Source: Arthrobacter sp. B2a2-09 (GTDB taxonomy: Bacteria; Actinomycetota; Actinomycetes; Actinomycetales; Micrococcaceae). Taken from it: a stretch of DNA of 64,000 bases. The DNA lies in the NCBI RefSeq assembly GCF_027587375.1, contig NZ_JAMXIC010000016.1, positions 58,091 to 122,090 of the forward strand, given 5' to 3'. The position numbers were made by a program, and so were the translations under genes. Shown one piece after another: positions 8,111 to 22,400 of the stretch. The notes beneath the pieces are model-generated. The model saw only the letters and a list, made by a program, of their open reading frames with translations, was not told the origin of the DNA and did no database searches. Numbering within the stretch: the first letter of the stretch is position 1; every line of letters begins with the position of its first letter.

Positions 8111-8419
8111 CTACAGTTTGATTTCGATGTTCACGTCGGCCGGCAGGTCGAGACGCATAAGCGAGTCAACAGCCTTCGGCGTGGGGTCGATGATGTCGAT
8201 CAGACGCTTGTGAGTACGCATTTCAAAGTGCTCGCGGCTGTCCTTGTACTTGTGGGGAGAGCGGATAACGCAGTACACGTTCTTCTCCGTCGGCAGCGGC
8301 ACGGGGCCCACTACCGTTGCGCCTGCGCGCGTGACCGTCTCAACGATCTTCCGCGCTGAAACATCAATGACCTCGTGGTCATATGACTTCAGCCGGATGC
8401 GGATTTTTTGTCCCGCCAT
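8111..8419 (-). CDS. rpsJ: 30S ribosomal protein S10 (NusE)
   Basis: S10 is a 30S head protein and also the NusE partner of NusB in antitermination. The 102-residue product starts [19 protein letters not shown] at the ATG at 8417-8419. An in-frame upstream extension to 8488 is possible but has no homology to S10. Conserved [23 protein letters not shown] is present. It is the first gene of the S10 cluster, preceded by a 389-base leader and promoter region. Confidence 0.98.
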
Positions 8420-8808
8420 GTCGCCTGACTCTCTTTCAGTCTGTGCTGCCCTCGAATAAAGGCTGCCCTGTTCACTTACGTGTTGCATGTGGCTGCCGAA
8501 GCATTTGAAGTAGTACTACCACCCGCCGCACAAGCTGAATCCGGAGGGATCCGGGTTCCTCAACTTGCCGGTGTAACCGACCCCCGCGGTCGGGCGTGTC
8601 GCGCTTTCCACGCAAACTCGTCCGAATTCCTTTGGGGATCTGGGTTATGTTTGGGCTTCAGCTTGGACCCTGACACCCGGCATTATCCGGATCGGGACGC
8701 GAAGAAGCGCTTGAACAACTCACCTAGTATGCCGGAATTCCTCGGCATAAGCCAATTGGGCCTCCGCGGAGCATTGCTATCGGCTCCTGTGGTCGGGATG
8801 ATGGGGTC
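8420..8808. promoter_or_regulatory. Divergent intergenic region, rpsJ and beta-glucosidase
   Basis: No gene is accepted in this stretch. It must hold the start of the S10 transcription unit (minus) and the promoter of the beta-glucosidase gene (plus). I found no convincing -35/-10 pair for either. A perfect 10-bp palindrome, GTAGTACTAC, lies at 8510-8519, 91 bases upstream of rpsJ, and may be an operator or chance. A possible plus-strand reading frame at 8480-8812 overlaps the next gene and shows no coding signal. Confidence 0.45.
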
Positions 8809-10236
8809 ATGACTGTCCAAGATGCTGCCACTGTGGGGGATCTTGCAGGCCGCATCCGGCCGGACTTCACCTTGGGCGTCGCGGCGGCAGCCTTTCAGAT
8901 CGAGGGCTCGCTCACAGCGGACGGACGCGGACCGTCCAGTTGGGATGCATTTGCCGAGAAACCAGGCGCGATCCTCGACGGGCACTCCCCCGCAGTCGCC
9001 TGCGACCACTACAACCGGACGGATGAGGACATTGCCCTCATGCAGGACCTGGGCGTGGATTCCTACCGTTTCTCCCTCTCCTGGCCACGGATCCAACCCG
9101 GCGGCAAGGGACCCATCAACCAACAGGGCCTGGACTTCTACGACCGTCTGATAGACAAGCTCCTCAAGGCCGGGGTCTCCCCCATGGTGACCCTGTTCCA
9201 TTGGGATACTCCCTTGCCGCTGGAGCACGACGGCGGCTGGCTGAATCGGGCGACGGCGGAACGGTTCGCCGAATACTCGGCTGCGGCCGCACATCGCTTC
9301 GGCGACCGCGTGGCGCAATGGGTCACCCTGAACGAACCCGTTTCGGTCGCGTTGCAAGGGTATGCGCTGGGCGTCCACGCTCCCGGCAGGCGGTTGCTTT
9401 TCGATGCCTTGCCCGCCGCCCACCACCAGTTGTTGGGGCACGGCCTGGCCGTCCAGGCCCTGCGCGCTGCCGGCGTCGCGGGAACTGTTGGCGTAGCCAA
9501 CGTGCATTCTCCAGTCCGGCCCGCAAGTAAGCGGCTGACAGACGGGCTCATGGCCAAGGCCTTCGACCTGATCTTCAACCGGGTGTATGCCGATCCCATC
9601 CTCCTGGGGCGGTACCCGAAGCCTCCACTACAGGTGAGACCTTGGTTCCGGGCCTTGGGCAAGGTCCGGGAGGAGGATCTCAAGACCATCCACCAGCCGT
9701 TGGATTTCTACGGCTTGAACTACTACTACCCGGTCAAGGTAGCCTCGGGCCGCGGCGACGGAAGCACACCCGGCAGCAACTCGGACATGATGGCCAAGCT
9801 GCCGTTCCATCTGGCGGCCTTCCCCGAATACGAAACGACGGGATTTGGCTGGCCTGTTGCTCCCGAACACCTCGGAATCCTACTGCGGGAACTGAAAGAC
9901 CGCTACGGAGCAGCACTGCCTCCCCTGTTCATCACGGAGAGCGGCGCGAGCTTCCCGGAACCGGAACACACCCGGGGTCCAGTGCACGACTCCGACCGCA
10001 TCAGCTACCTTGCTTCGCACCTTGGCCAGGCCTTGAGGGCCACGGCCCCCGGCGGGATCGCCCACGACGTCGAACTTCTGGGTTATTACGTCTGGACGCT
10101 ACTGGACAACTTCGAATGGGCCGCCGGATATTCGCAGCGATTCGGGCTGGTGCACGTGGACTTCGATACCCTCGAACGGACCCCCAAGGACTCGTACTAC
10201 TGGTACCAGTCCTTGAGCAGGGCGCGCCAGAGCTGA
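8809..10236 (+). CDS. GH1 beta-glucosidase
   Basis: A glycoside hydrolase family 1 enzyme that removes terminal beta-linked glucosyl (or related) units by a retaining mechanism; it is cytoplasmic because no signal peptide is present. The 475-residue protein has the usual (beta/alpha)8 landmarks: the N-terminal F..G.A..AFQIEG signature (about 20-33), TLNEP with acid/base Glu at about 176, and ITESGA with nucleophile Glu at about 377, then NFEWAAGYSQRFGLVHVD near the end. Substrate preference cannot be read from the sequence. It stands alone on the plus strand between tuf and rpsJ, where ribosomal genes are usually adjacent. No sugar transporter or LacI regulator is beside it. Confidence 0.93.
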   Translation: MTVQDAATVGDLAGRIRPDFTLGVAAAAFQIEGSLTADGRGPSSWDAFAEKPGAILDGHSPAVACDHYNRTDEDIALMQDLGVDSYRFSLSWPRIQPGGKGPINQQGLDFYDRLIDKLLKAGVSPMVTLFHWDTPLPLEHDGGWLNRATAERFAEYSAAAAHRFGDRVAQWVTLNEPVSVALQGYALGVHAPGRRLLFDALPAAHHQLLGHGLAVQALRAAGVAGTVGVANVHSPVRPASKRLTDGLMAKAFDLIFNRVYADPILLGRYPKPPLQVRPWFRALGKVREEDLKTIHQPLDFYGLNYYYPVKVASGRGDGSTPGSNSDMMAKLPFHLAAFPEYETTGFGWPVAPEHLGILLRELKDRYGAALPPLFITESGASFPEPEHTRGPVHDSDRISYLASHLGQALRATAPGGIAHDVELLGYYVWTLLDNFEWAAGYSQRFGLVHVDFDTLERTPKDSYYWYQSLSRARQS

Positions 10237-10270
10237 TTCGACGTCCCTTTTGTGGACCGTTCGTGCTAAA

Positions 10271-10396
10271 TCAATCTTTCTTGTTCGCCCGATTGATGCG
10301 CTTGGCGCGATCGATCTCGCGGCGGAAGTACTTCCTTCCCCACATGACCCCTGCTATTACTACAACAACCACGAGCAGAAAAATTAGCGTTCCCAT
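10271..10396 (-). CDS. 41-residue single-span membrane protein
   Basis: A small protein beginning MGTLIFLLVVVVVIAGVMWG and followed by a very basic tail (RKYFRREIDRAKRINRANKKD with the stop). One transmembrane helix occupies about residues 3-18. The start at 10396 is strongly supported by AAAGGAGG a few bases upstream, better than any start further upstream in the same frame. It lies between the convergent beta-glucosidase gene and the tuf terminator. The function is unknown; the layout resembles small anchored or topology-determining membrane peptides. Confidence 0.72.
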   Translation of the reverse strand: MGTLIFLLVVVVVIAGVMWGRKYFRREIDRAKRINRANKKD

Positions 10397-10478
10397 TCGG
10401 CGTTCCTCCTTTGAGGCAACGCTATCAGGGCGCGGTCCTGTTGAGGGGCCAGACGGCAAGGGCAATCAATGCCATGGC

Positions 10479-10518
10479 AAAGAAGAACCCCGCCACGAAA
10501 GTGACGGGGTTCTTCTTT
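10479..10518 (-). terminator. tuf terminator
   Basis: A perfect 14-bp inverted repeat (10479-10492 with 10505-10518) with a 12-base loop lies about 54 bases beyond the tuf stop. On the minus strand the descending arm is T-rich (TTCTTCTTT), so the arm itself supplies the U tract. It also works as a boundary before the 41-residue gene. Confidence 0.8.
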
Positions 10519-10571
10519 GGTTTGCTACCGGACGCCAGGCGGCCGGTCCCTCACCGATCTACAAGTAGAAA

Positions 10572-11762
10572 CTACTTGATGATCTTGGTGACACGTCCCG
10601 AACCAACGGTGCGGCCACCTTCACGGATTGCGAAGCCGAGGCCCTCTTCCATGGCGATCGGCTGGATGAGCTCAACGGTCATCTCGGTGTTGTCGCCAGG
10701 CATAACCATTTCCGTGCCTTCCGGCAGGGTGATAACGCCGGTTACGTCCGTGGTACGGAAGTAGAACTGCGGGCGGTAGTTCGAGTAGAACGGGTTGTGA
10801 CGTCCGCCTTCGTCCTTGGAAAGGATGTAGACGTTGGCCTCGAAGTCGGTGTGCGGGGTGATGGAACCCGGCTTGACGACAACCTGGCCACGCTCGACGT
10901 CGTCGCGCTTCAGACCGCGGAGCAGGAGGCCACAGTTCTCGCCAGCCCATGCTTCGTCGAGCTGCTTGTGGAACATCTCGATACCGGTAACGGTGGTCTT
11001 CTGGACCGGACGGATACCAACGATTTCAACTTCAGAGTTGATCGCGAGGGTACCGCGCTCGGCGCGACCCGTAACAACGGTGCCACGACCGGTGATCGTG
11101 AAGACGTCTTCGATCGGCATCAGGAACGGCTTGTCGCGGTCACGAACGGGGTCCGGAACCGAGTTGTCGACAGCTTCCATGAGGTCCTCGACGGACTTGA
11201 CCCAAATCGGGTCGCCTTCGAGTGCCTTGAGGCCGGAAACACGCACAACCGGAGCGTCGTCGCCATCGAAGCCCTGAGCGCTGAGCAGCTCGCGAACTTC
11301 CATTTCAACGAGGTCGAGAAGCTCTTCGTCGTCAACCATGTCGGACTTGTTCAGCGCGACCAGCAGGTAGGGAACGCCAACCTGGCGGGCGAGCAGAACG
11401 TGCTCGCGGGTCTGAGCCATCGGGCCGTCAGTGGCGGCAACCACGAGGATCGCACCGTCCATCTGGGCAGCACCGGTGATCATGTTCTTGATGTAGTCAG
11501 CGTGACCCGGAGCGTCTACGTGTGCGTAGTGGCGCTTCTCGGTCTGGTACTCAACGTGGGAGATGTTGATGGTAATACCACGCTGGCGCTCTTCCGGAGC
11601 AGAGTCAATCGACGCGAAGTCGCGCTGCTCGTTGAGAGTGGGGTACTTGTCGTACAGCACCTTGGAAATGGCGGCAGTCAGCGTCGTCTTACCGTGGTCA
11701 ACGTGACCAATGGTGCCGATGTTGACGTGCGGCTTAGTCCGCTCGAACTTTGCCTTTGCCAC
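10572..11762 (-). CDS. tuf: Elongation factor Tu (GTG start)
   Basis: EF-Tu delivers aminoacyl-tRNA to the ribosome with GTP hydrolysis. The 396-residue product has GHVDHGKT (19-26, P-loop), the DAPGHADY G3 motif and NKSD G4 motif, followed by two beta-barrel domains with the usual C-terminal GGRTVGSGRVTKI. The start is a GTG at 11760-11762. It is 235 bases downstream of fusA, a gap large enough for its own promoter, and is followed by a strong hairpin. Confidence 0.99.
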   Translation of the reverse strand: MAKAKFERTKPHVNIGTIGHVDHGKTTLTAAISKVLYDKYPTLNEQRDFASIDSAPEERQRGITINISHVEYQTEKRHYAHVDAPGHADYIKNMITGAAQMDGAILVVAATDGPMAQTREHVLLARQVGVPYLLVALNKSDMVDDEELLDLVEMEVRELLSAQGFDGDDAPVVRVSGLKALEGDPIWVKSVEDLMEAVDNSVPDPVRDRDKPFLMPIEDVFTITGRGTVVTGRAERGTLAINSEVEIVGIRPVQKTTVTGIEMFHKQLDEAWAGENCGLLLRGLKRDDVERGQVVVKPGSITPHTDFEANVYILSKDEGGRHNPFYSNYRPQFYFRTTDVTGVITLPEGTEMVMPGDNTEMTVELIQPIAMEEGLGFAIREGGRTVGSGRVTKIIK

Positions 11763-11997
11763 AGGTTCCTCCTAGAACGATTTCAAGTGAGTTGCTCCTC
11801 GGCCGCGCTTTTCGCGGCAGAAACTCCAGCAAGTCTACTTGGGGGCTTTGGATTTGGTGAAATTGCAGATTCAGGGACCAATGCTGGTACCTGGAGTCTG
11901 TTCGCGCAGGGACCGGACTGCGGCCTGGGCTACAGCCCGGCGCCTGCGCTGAATGCTTTCCCTGAGCGGGCCAGCATCCTGGTTTATCCGTCGGTGA

Positions 11998-14112
11998 TTA
12001 CTCGCCGCGGTTCTTCTGGATGATCTCGTCGGCAACAGCCTTCGGGACCTCGGCGTAGCTGTTGAACGTCATGGAGTACACAGCACGGCCCTGGGTCTTC
12101 GAACGCAGGTCACCGATGTAGCCGAACATGCCGGACAGCGGAACGTGCGCACGGATCACCTTGACGCCAGCGGCATCTTCCATGGACTGCATCTGGCCAC
12201 GGCGGGAGTTCAGGTCACCGATAACTTCACCCATGTATTCCTCAGGGGTGCGGACCTCAACATCCATCAGCGGTTCGAGCAGAACCGGGTTCGCCTTGCG
12301 TGCAGCTTCCTTGAAAGCCATACGGCCGGCGATCTTGAACGCCATTTCCGAGGAGTCAACATCGTGGTACGCGCCGTCAATCAGCGTCGCCTTGATGCCG
12401 ACAACCGGGTAGCCGGCCAGAACGCCGTCGTTGAGTGCATCCTGGATGCCCGCGTCAACGGACGGGATGTACTCGCGGGGCACGCGGCCACCGGTGACCT
12501 TGTTCTCGAACGCGTAGAGCTCGCCGTCGGCGGTGTCCATCGGCTCGATAGCGATCTGGATCTTTGCGAACTGACCCGAACCACCGGTCTGCTTCTTGTG
12601 CGTGTAGTCGTGACGCTCTACAGCGCGCTTGATGGTTTCGCGGTAAGCAACCTGCGGCTTGCCGACGTTTGCCTCGACCTTGAATTCGCGGCGCATGCGG
12701 TCCACCAGGATGTCCAGGTGGAGCTCGCCCATGCCGGCGATGATGGTCTGACCGGTGTCCTCGTTGAGGGAGACCTGGAAGGTCGGGTCCTCAGCGGAGA
12801 GCTTCTGGATAGCCGTGGAGAGCTTCTCCTGGTCACCCTTGGTGTTCGGCTCGATGGCAACCGAGATCACGGGCTCCGGGAAGCTCATGGACTCGAGGAC
12901 GATCTGGTTGTTCGCGTCGCACAGGGTGTCGCCCGTGGTGGTGTCCTTCAGACCGATAGCTGCATAGATGTGGCCCGCGGTAGCGCCTTCAACAGGCATT
13001 TCCTTGTTGGCGTGCATCTGGAACAGCTTGCCGATGCGCTCCTTCTTGCCCTTGGTGGAGTTGACCACCTGGGCGCCTGCTTCTACGTGACCGGAGTACA
13101 CGCGGATGAAGGTGAGCTGGCCGAAGAACGGGTGCGCGGCAATCTTGAACGCCAGGGCCGAGAACGGCTCTTCGGCAGAAGGCTTGCGGGTGAGTTCCTT
13201 CTCTTCGTCGCGCGGGTCGTGACCGACCATGGGCGGGACGTCGAGCGGGTTCGGCAGGAAGTCAACAACAGCATCCAGCATCGGCTGTACGCCACGGTTC
13301 TTGAAGGCAGAACCACAGAGAACCGGGTAGAGCTCGGAGTTGATGGTCATCTTGCGGATGCCGGCCTTGAGCTCCTCGACAGTGAGTTCTTCACCTTCGA
13401 GGTACTTCTCCATGAGTTCTTCGGAAGCCTCAGCAACAGTCTCAACGAGCTGTGCACGGTACTCCTCAGCCTTGGCCTGGAGATCAGCGGGGATCTCCTG
13501 GACCTCGTACTTGGCACCCATGGTGACGTCACCCTTGGCATCGCCCGGCCACACCAGGGCGCGCATCTCAAGGAGATCCACGACGCCGATGAAGTCGTTC
13601 TCTGCGCCGATCGGCAGCTGGAGAACCAGCGGCTTGGCACCGAGGCGGCTGATGATGGTGTCTACGGTGAAGTAGAAGTCAGCGCCGAGCTTGTCCATCT
13701 TGTTGACGAAGCAGATACGCGGCACGTTGTACTTGTCGGCCTGGCGCCAAACAGTCTCAGACTGCGGCTCAACGCCTTCCTTGCCATCGAAGACAGCAAC
13801 GGCACCGTCGAGGACGCGCAGCGAGCGCTCGACCTCAACCGTGAAGTCCACGTGGCCCGGGGTGTCAATGATGTTGATCTGGTTCTTGTCCCAGAAGCAG
13901 GTCACGGCGGCAGACGTGATGGTGATGCCGCGTTCCTTTTCCTGTTCCATCCAGTCGGTCGTCGAAGCGCCGTCGTGCGTTTCGCCGATCTTGTGGTTCA
14001 CACCCGTGTAGAACAGGATGCGCTCGGTTGTGGTGGTCTTGCCGGCATCGATGTGGGCCATGATGCCGATGTTGCGGACCTTGCTAAGGTCGGTAAGCAC
14101 GTCCTGTGCCAC
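11998..14112 (-). CDS. fusA: Elongation factor G (GTG start)
   Basis: EF-G catalyses ribosomal translocation. The 704-residue product begins MAQDVLTDLSKVRNIGIMAH with P-loop AHIDAGKTT (about 19-27), then DTPGHVDFT and NKMDKLGADF, and the domain IV/V sequences (YTHKKQTGGSGQFAKI and the C-terminal HVPLSGMFGYIGDLRS). It is in the classic str order rpsL-rpsG-fusA-tuf, 68 bases after rpsG. Confidence 0.99.
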   Translation of the reverse strand: MAQDVLTDLSKVRNIGIMAHIDAGKTTTTERILFYTGVNHKIGETHDGASTTDWMEQEKERGITITSAAVTCFWDKNQINIIDTPGHVDFTVEVERSLRVLDGAVAVFDGKEGVEPQSETVWRQADKYNVPRICFVNKMDKLGADFYFTVDTIISRLGAKPLVLQLPIGAENDFIGVVDLLEMRALVWPGDAKGDVTMGAKYEVQEIPADLQAKAEEYRAQLVETVAEASEELMEKYLEGEELTVEELKAGIRKMTINSELYPVLCGSAFKNRGVQPMLDAVVDFLPNPLDVPPMVGHDPRDEEKELTRKPSAEEPFSALAFKIAAHPFFGQLTFIRVYSGHVEAGAQVVNSTKGKKERIGKLFQMHANKEMPVEGATAGHIYAAIGLKDTTTGDTLCDANNQIVLESMSFPEPVISVAIEPNTKGDQEKLSTAIQKLSAEDPTFQVSLNEDTGQTIIAGMGELHLDILVDRMRREFKVEANVGKPQVAYRETIKRAVERHDYTHKKQTGGSGQFAKIQIAIEPMDTADGELYAFENKVTGGRVPREYIPSVDAGIQDALNDGVLAGYPVVGIKATLIDGAYHDVDSSEMAFKIAGRMAFKEAARKANPVLLEPLMDVEVRTPEEYMGEVIGDLNSRRGQMQSMEDAAGVKVIRAHVPLSGMFGYIGDLRSKTQGRAVYSMTFNSYAEVPKAVADEIIQKNRGE

Positions 14113-14180
14113 GGTGTCTCCCTTTCGGATGGACTACACGTTCGCCGCCAGCTCGAGGAGCCGGCGGCGTACGGGAAGTT

Positions 14181-14651
14181 TTACCAGCGGTAGTGTGCGA
14201 AGGCCTTGTTCGACTCGGCCATCTTGTGGGTGTCTTCGCGACGCTTCACAGCGGCACCGAGACCGTTGGACGCATCCAGGATTTCGTTCTGGAGGCGCTC
14301 GGTCATCGTTTTCTCGCGGCGGGCCTTGGAGTAGCCAACCAGCCAACGGAGAGCGAGGGCGGTGGAGCGGCCCGGCTTGACCTCAACGGGAACCTGGTAG
14401 GTTGCGCCACCGACACGGCGGGAGCGGACCTCGAGGGAAGGCTTGACGTTGTCCATGGCCTTCTTGAGGGCGGCGACGGGGTCGCCACCGGACTTGGCAC
14501 GTGCACCTTCGAGTGCGCCGTAAACGATGCGCTCTGCGGTGGACTTCTTGCCGTCGATCAGAACCTTGTTGATCAGCTGGGTGACCAACGGGGAACCGTA
14601 AACGGGATCGGAAACTAGCGGCCGCTTCGGGGCCGGACCCTTGCGAGGCAT
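14181..14651 (-). CDS. rpsG: 30S ribosomal protein S7
   Basis: S7 organises the 3' major domain of 16S rRNA and in enterobacteria autoregulates the str operon. The 156-residue product starts MPRKGPAPKRPLVSDPVYGS at the ATG at 14649-14651; an upstream in-frame extension lacks homology. Conserved RRVGGATYQVPVEVKPGR is present. It lies one base after the rpsL stop. Confidence 0.98.
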   Translation of the reverse strand: MPRKGPAPKRPLVSDPVYGSPLVTQLINKVLIDGKKSTAERIVYGALEGARAKSGGDPVAALKKAMDNVKPSLEVRSRRVGGATYQVPVEVKPGRSTALALRWLVGYSKARREKTMTERLQNEILDASNGLGAAVKRREDTHKMAESNKAFAHYRW

Positions 14652-14652
14652 A

Positions 14653-15027
14653 TTACTTCTTCTCCATCTTTGCGCCGTAGCGGCTGCGGGCCTGCTTGCG
14701 GTTCTTGACACCCTGGGTATCGAGGGCACCACGGACGATCTTGTAACGGACACCCGGAAGGTCCTTCACACGACCACCACGGACCAGCACGATGGAGTGC
14801 TCCTGGAGGTTGTGGCCAACACCGGGGATGTAGGCGGTAACTTCAACGCCACCGTTGAGGCGCACACGTGCAACCTTACGGAGAGCCGAGTTCGGCTTCT
14901 TCGGGGTGGTCGTGTAAACGCGGGTGCAAACACCGCGGCGCATCGGGCTGCCCTTAAGCGCGGGGGCCTTGGTCTTGGAGACCTTCGGCGTGCGGCCCTT
15001 GCGGACCAGCTGGTTAATCGTAGGCAC
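14653..15027 (-). CDS. rpsL: 30S ribosomal protein S12 (GTG start)
   Basis: S12 is at the decoding centre. The 124-residue product begins (M/V)PTINQLVRKGR from a GTG at 15025-15027, with GGAG at good spacing upstream. The streptomycin region TPKKPNSALRKVARV (K at the classic position 43) and the second region with GRVKDLPGVRYK are both the wild-type sensitive form. A long in-frame extension to 15252 is not homologous to S12 and was rejected. Confidence 0.98.
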   Translation of the reverse strand: MPTINQLVRKGRTPKVSKTKAPALKGSPMRRGVCTRVYTTTPKKPNSALRKVARVRLNGGVEVTAYIPGVGHNLQEHSIVLVRGGRVKDLPGVRYKIVRGALDTQGVKNRKQARSRYGAKMEKK

Positions 15028-15496
15028 TTTCGTGTTCTCCGTTGGTTGATCTCTGCTCCGCGCCCAGGCGTTGGCCTGTGTTTGCGTGAGAGCTTTGGCG
15101 TTGTCCATGCGGCCCTGGTCCGAAGACCGGTGGGCGTGCAAAAGTGCGGCATTCGTTGCGCACGTAGCCCGCAACCCGGAAACAGGCACCACCAAAGCAT
15201 CATGAGAACAAAACCGAAATGATGCTGCGGCGGCCTTCATCCACTGCCACACAGAACAATTACGAAAAGTCTAGCATGGCTTGATCTGGGGCCTTAATCG
15301 GGTGTAAGGCGAGGACGACGGCGTTTGGTGCCCGCCGTCGTCGGGCACCAAACGCCGCGCACAAGGCCCGCCGAACGGGAAGGACCCCGCACTCACTGAG
15401 TGCGGGGTCCTTCCTTGACTTGCAGACTAAGGGCAGGGCGGCAGGGTCCCTACGTGGCGCGGAACGCGACACGAAAGGGCCCGCCGTGCCCGCTTC
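15028..15496. promoter_or_regulatory. rpoC-rpsL intergenic region with candidate str promoter
   Basis: No gene is supported. The rpoC-proximal part has a terminator hairpin (15379-15413). On the minus strand a promoter-like pair follows: TTAAGG at 15292-15297 and TAGACT at 15268-15273 with an 18-base spacer, about 240 bases before rpsL. TAGACT is a reasonable actinobacterial -10 element but the -35 is poor. The remaining sequence shows no further clear signal. Confidence 0.4.
15379..15413 (-). terminator. rpoBC terminator
   Basis: A perfect 16-bp inverted repeat (15379-15394 with 15398-15413) with a 3-base loop, about 84 bases after the rpoC stop. There is no long T-run after it. It closes the rpoB-rpoC unit before the str cluster. 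Confidence 0.75.
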
Positions 15497-19396
<3,900 letters not shown>

Positions 19397-19499
19397 ATGG
19401 TCCCTGTTCTCTCTTGTTCTCTAAATTCTGAAGTCTTGGGTTTACGGAAAGAGGCAGCTGCCTTGGCTGGCGGTCTGCACCGCCAGCCAGAGCGGCTGT

Positions 19500-22400
19500 T
19501 TAGACCTCTTCTACGGAGCTGGGCTCTGCGCGAGACAGATCAATGCCCAGTTCTTCCGCAGCCGTAAAGACTGCGTCATCAGAGTCACGCATTTCGATCG
19601 TCGTACCATCCGTGGAAAGAACTTCCACGTTCAGGCACAGCGACTGCATTTCCTTGATCAAGACCTTGAAGGATTCCGGAACGCCAGGCTCGGGGATGTT
19701 CTCGCCCTTGACGATGGCTTCGTAGACCTTCACGCGGCCGTGGATGTCGTCCGACTTGATCGTCAGCAGTTCCTGGAGGGTGTAGGCAGCGCCGTATGCT
19801 TCGAGCGCCCACACTTCCATTTCACCGAAGCGCTGGCCACCGAACTGTGCCTTGCCACCCAGCGGCTGCTGCGTGATCATGGAGTACGGGCCGGTGGAGC
19901 GCGCGTGGATCTTGTCGTCCACCAAGTGGTGGAGCTTCAGGATGTACATGTAGCCCACGGAGATCGGGTCCGGGAACGGCTCGCCGGAGCGGCCGTCGAA
20001 CAGACGGGTCTTGCCGGAGGAGTCGATCAGGCGGTCGCCGTCGCGGGTCACGTTGGTGGAATCCAGCAGACCTGTGATTTCCTCTTCGCGTGCACCGTCG
20101 AACACCGGGGTGGCGACAGTGGTCTGGCCGGTTTCACGAGGCAGGTTCGGCAGGTTCTTGACCCACTCCGGCTCGCCTTCGATCTTCCAACCGGTCTTCG
20201 CAACCCAACCGAGGTGCGTTTCGAGGACCTGGCCGACGTTCATGCGGCCCGGAACACCCAGCGGGTTCAGGACGATGTCCACCGGCGTGCCGTCAGCAAG
20301 GAACGGCATGTCTTCGATCGGGAGGATCTTGGAGATGACGCCCTTGTTACCGTGGCGGCCGGCGAGCTTGTCGCCGTCGGTGATCTTGCGCTTGGCAGCA
20401 ACGTAGACGCGAACCAGCTGGTTGACGCCCGGGGGCAGCTCGTCGTCGTTGTCGCGGTCGAAGACGCGCACGCCGATAACCGTGCCGGACTCACCGTGGG
20501 GAACCTTCAGGGAGGTGTCACGCACTTCGCGGGACTTCTCGCCGAAGATCGCACGGAGGAGGCGCTCTTCCGGAGTCAGTTCGGTTTCACCCTTCGGGGT
20601 GACCTTGCCGACCAGGATGTCGCCTGCTTCAACCTCGGCACCGATGTGGATGATGCCGCGCTCGTCCAGTCCCGCGAGGACTTCCTCGGACACGTTGGGG
20701 ATGTCACGGGTGATTTCCTCGGCACCAAGCTTGGTGTCGCGGGCATCGATCTCGTGCTCCTCGATGTGGATGGAGGAAAGGACGTCCTCAGCGACGATGC
20801 GCTGCGACAGGATGATGGCGTCCTCGAAGTTGTGGCCTTCCCAGGACATGAATGCCACGAGGAGGTTCTTACCGAGGGCGAGTTCACCCTGGTCCGTTGC
20901 CGGACCGTCAGCGATGATGCCGCCGACTTCGAGGCGCTGGCCTTCGTTGACCAGGACACGGTGGTTGTAGCAGTTGCCCTGGTTTGAACGGGCGAACTTG
21001 TTGATGCGGTAGCTGGTTTCCGTGCCGTCGTCGTTAAGCATGGTGACGAGGTCAGCGGAAACTTCGTTGACGACACCGGCCTTCTTCGCGATGACAACGT
21101 CACCGGCGTCGACGGCGGCAGCGCGCTCCATGCCGGTACCCACGAACGGGGCCTCGGAACGGACCAGCGGCACAGCCTGGCGCTGCATGTTGGCACCCAT
21201 GAGTGCGCGGTTTGCATCGTCGTGCTCGAGGAACGGAATCAGAGCGGTAGCTACGGACACCATCTGGCGCGGGGAGACGTCCATGAACTGAACTTCGCCA
21301 GCCGGAACCAGAACGGGCTCGCCTCCACCACCACGGGCACGGACAAGCACGGTTTCTTCCGCGAACTTCTTGTCGGCATCCAGCGGTGCGTTGGCCTGTG
21401 CAATCAGGACTTCGGCTTCGTCGTCGGCGGTGAGGTACTGGACCTCATCGGAAACGACACCCTCGGACACCAGGCGGTACGGAGTCTCGATGAAACCGAA
21501 CGGGTTGATGCGGCCGTAGGAAGCCAACGAACCGATCAGGCCGATGTTCGGGCCTTCAGGAGTTTCGATGGGGCACATACGTCCGTAGTGGGACGGGTGA
21601 ACGTCTCGAACTTCCATGCCTGCGCGGTCACGGGACAGACCACCCGGGCCAAGAGCCGACAGGCGGCGCTTGTGGGTCAGACCCGACAACGGGTTGTTCT
21701 GGTCCATGAACTGCGACAGCTGGGACGTTCCGAAGAACTCCTTGATGGCTGCCACAACCGGGCGGATGTTGATCAGGGTCTGCGGCGTAATCGCTTCGAC
21801 GTCCTGCGTGGTCATGCGTTCGCGGACGACGCGTTCCATGCGGGACAGGCCGGTGCGGACCTGGTTTTCGATCAGTTCGCCGACGGCGCGGATGCGACGG
21901 TTGCCGAAGTGGTCGATGTCGTCGATCTCGACGCGGAGCTCGTGGTCTTCGCCATCGCGCTTGCCCATGAGGGTCTTCTCGCCGGCGTGAAGCGCGACGA
22001 GGAACTTGATCATGGCCACGATGTCTTCAACGTGGAGCACCGAAGCTTCCTTGTCGCCAAGGGAGCGGTCGATGCCGAGCTTGCGGTTGATCTTGTAACG
22101 GCCAACCTTGGCCAGATCGTAGCGCTTGGCGTTGAAGTACAGGTTGTCCAGCAGGGACTGGGCAGCCTCGACTGTGGGCGGCTCGCCCGGACGCAGCTTG
22201 CGGTAGATGTCCAGCAGGGCGTCTTCGCGGGTTTCGGTGGCGTCCTTCTCCAGCGTTGCGCGCATGGAGTCGTACTGGCCGAACTCTTCGAGGATCTGGC
22301 CTTCGGTCCAACCAAGGGCCTTCAGCAGAACGGTGACCGACTGCTTGCGCTTACGGTCGAGGCGTACGCCGACCTGGTCGCGCTTGTCGATTTCGAGCTC

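Noticed and set aside
8480..8812. A 110-codon plus-strand frame before the beta-glucosidase
   Set aside because: It overlaps the start of the real gene, has no motif and no ribosome-binding site.
12145..14193. A 682-codon plus-strand open frame opposite fusA
   Set aside because: Same reason: the minus strand encodes full-length EF-G with all motifs.
15028..15252. N-terminal extension of rpsL by about 75 codons
   Set aside because: The extension has no resemblance to S12. The GTG at 15027 matches the family start and has a GGAG before it.
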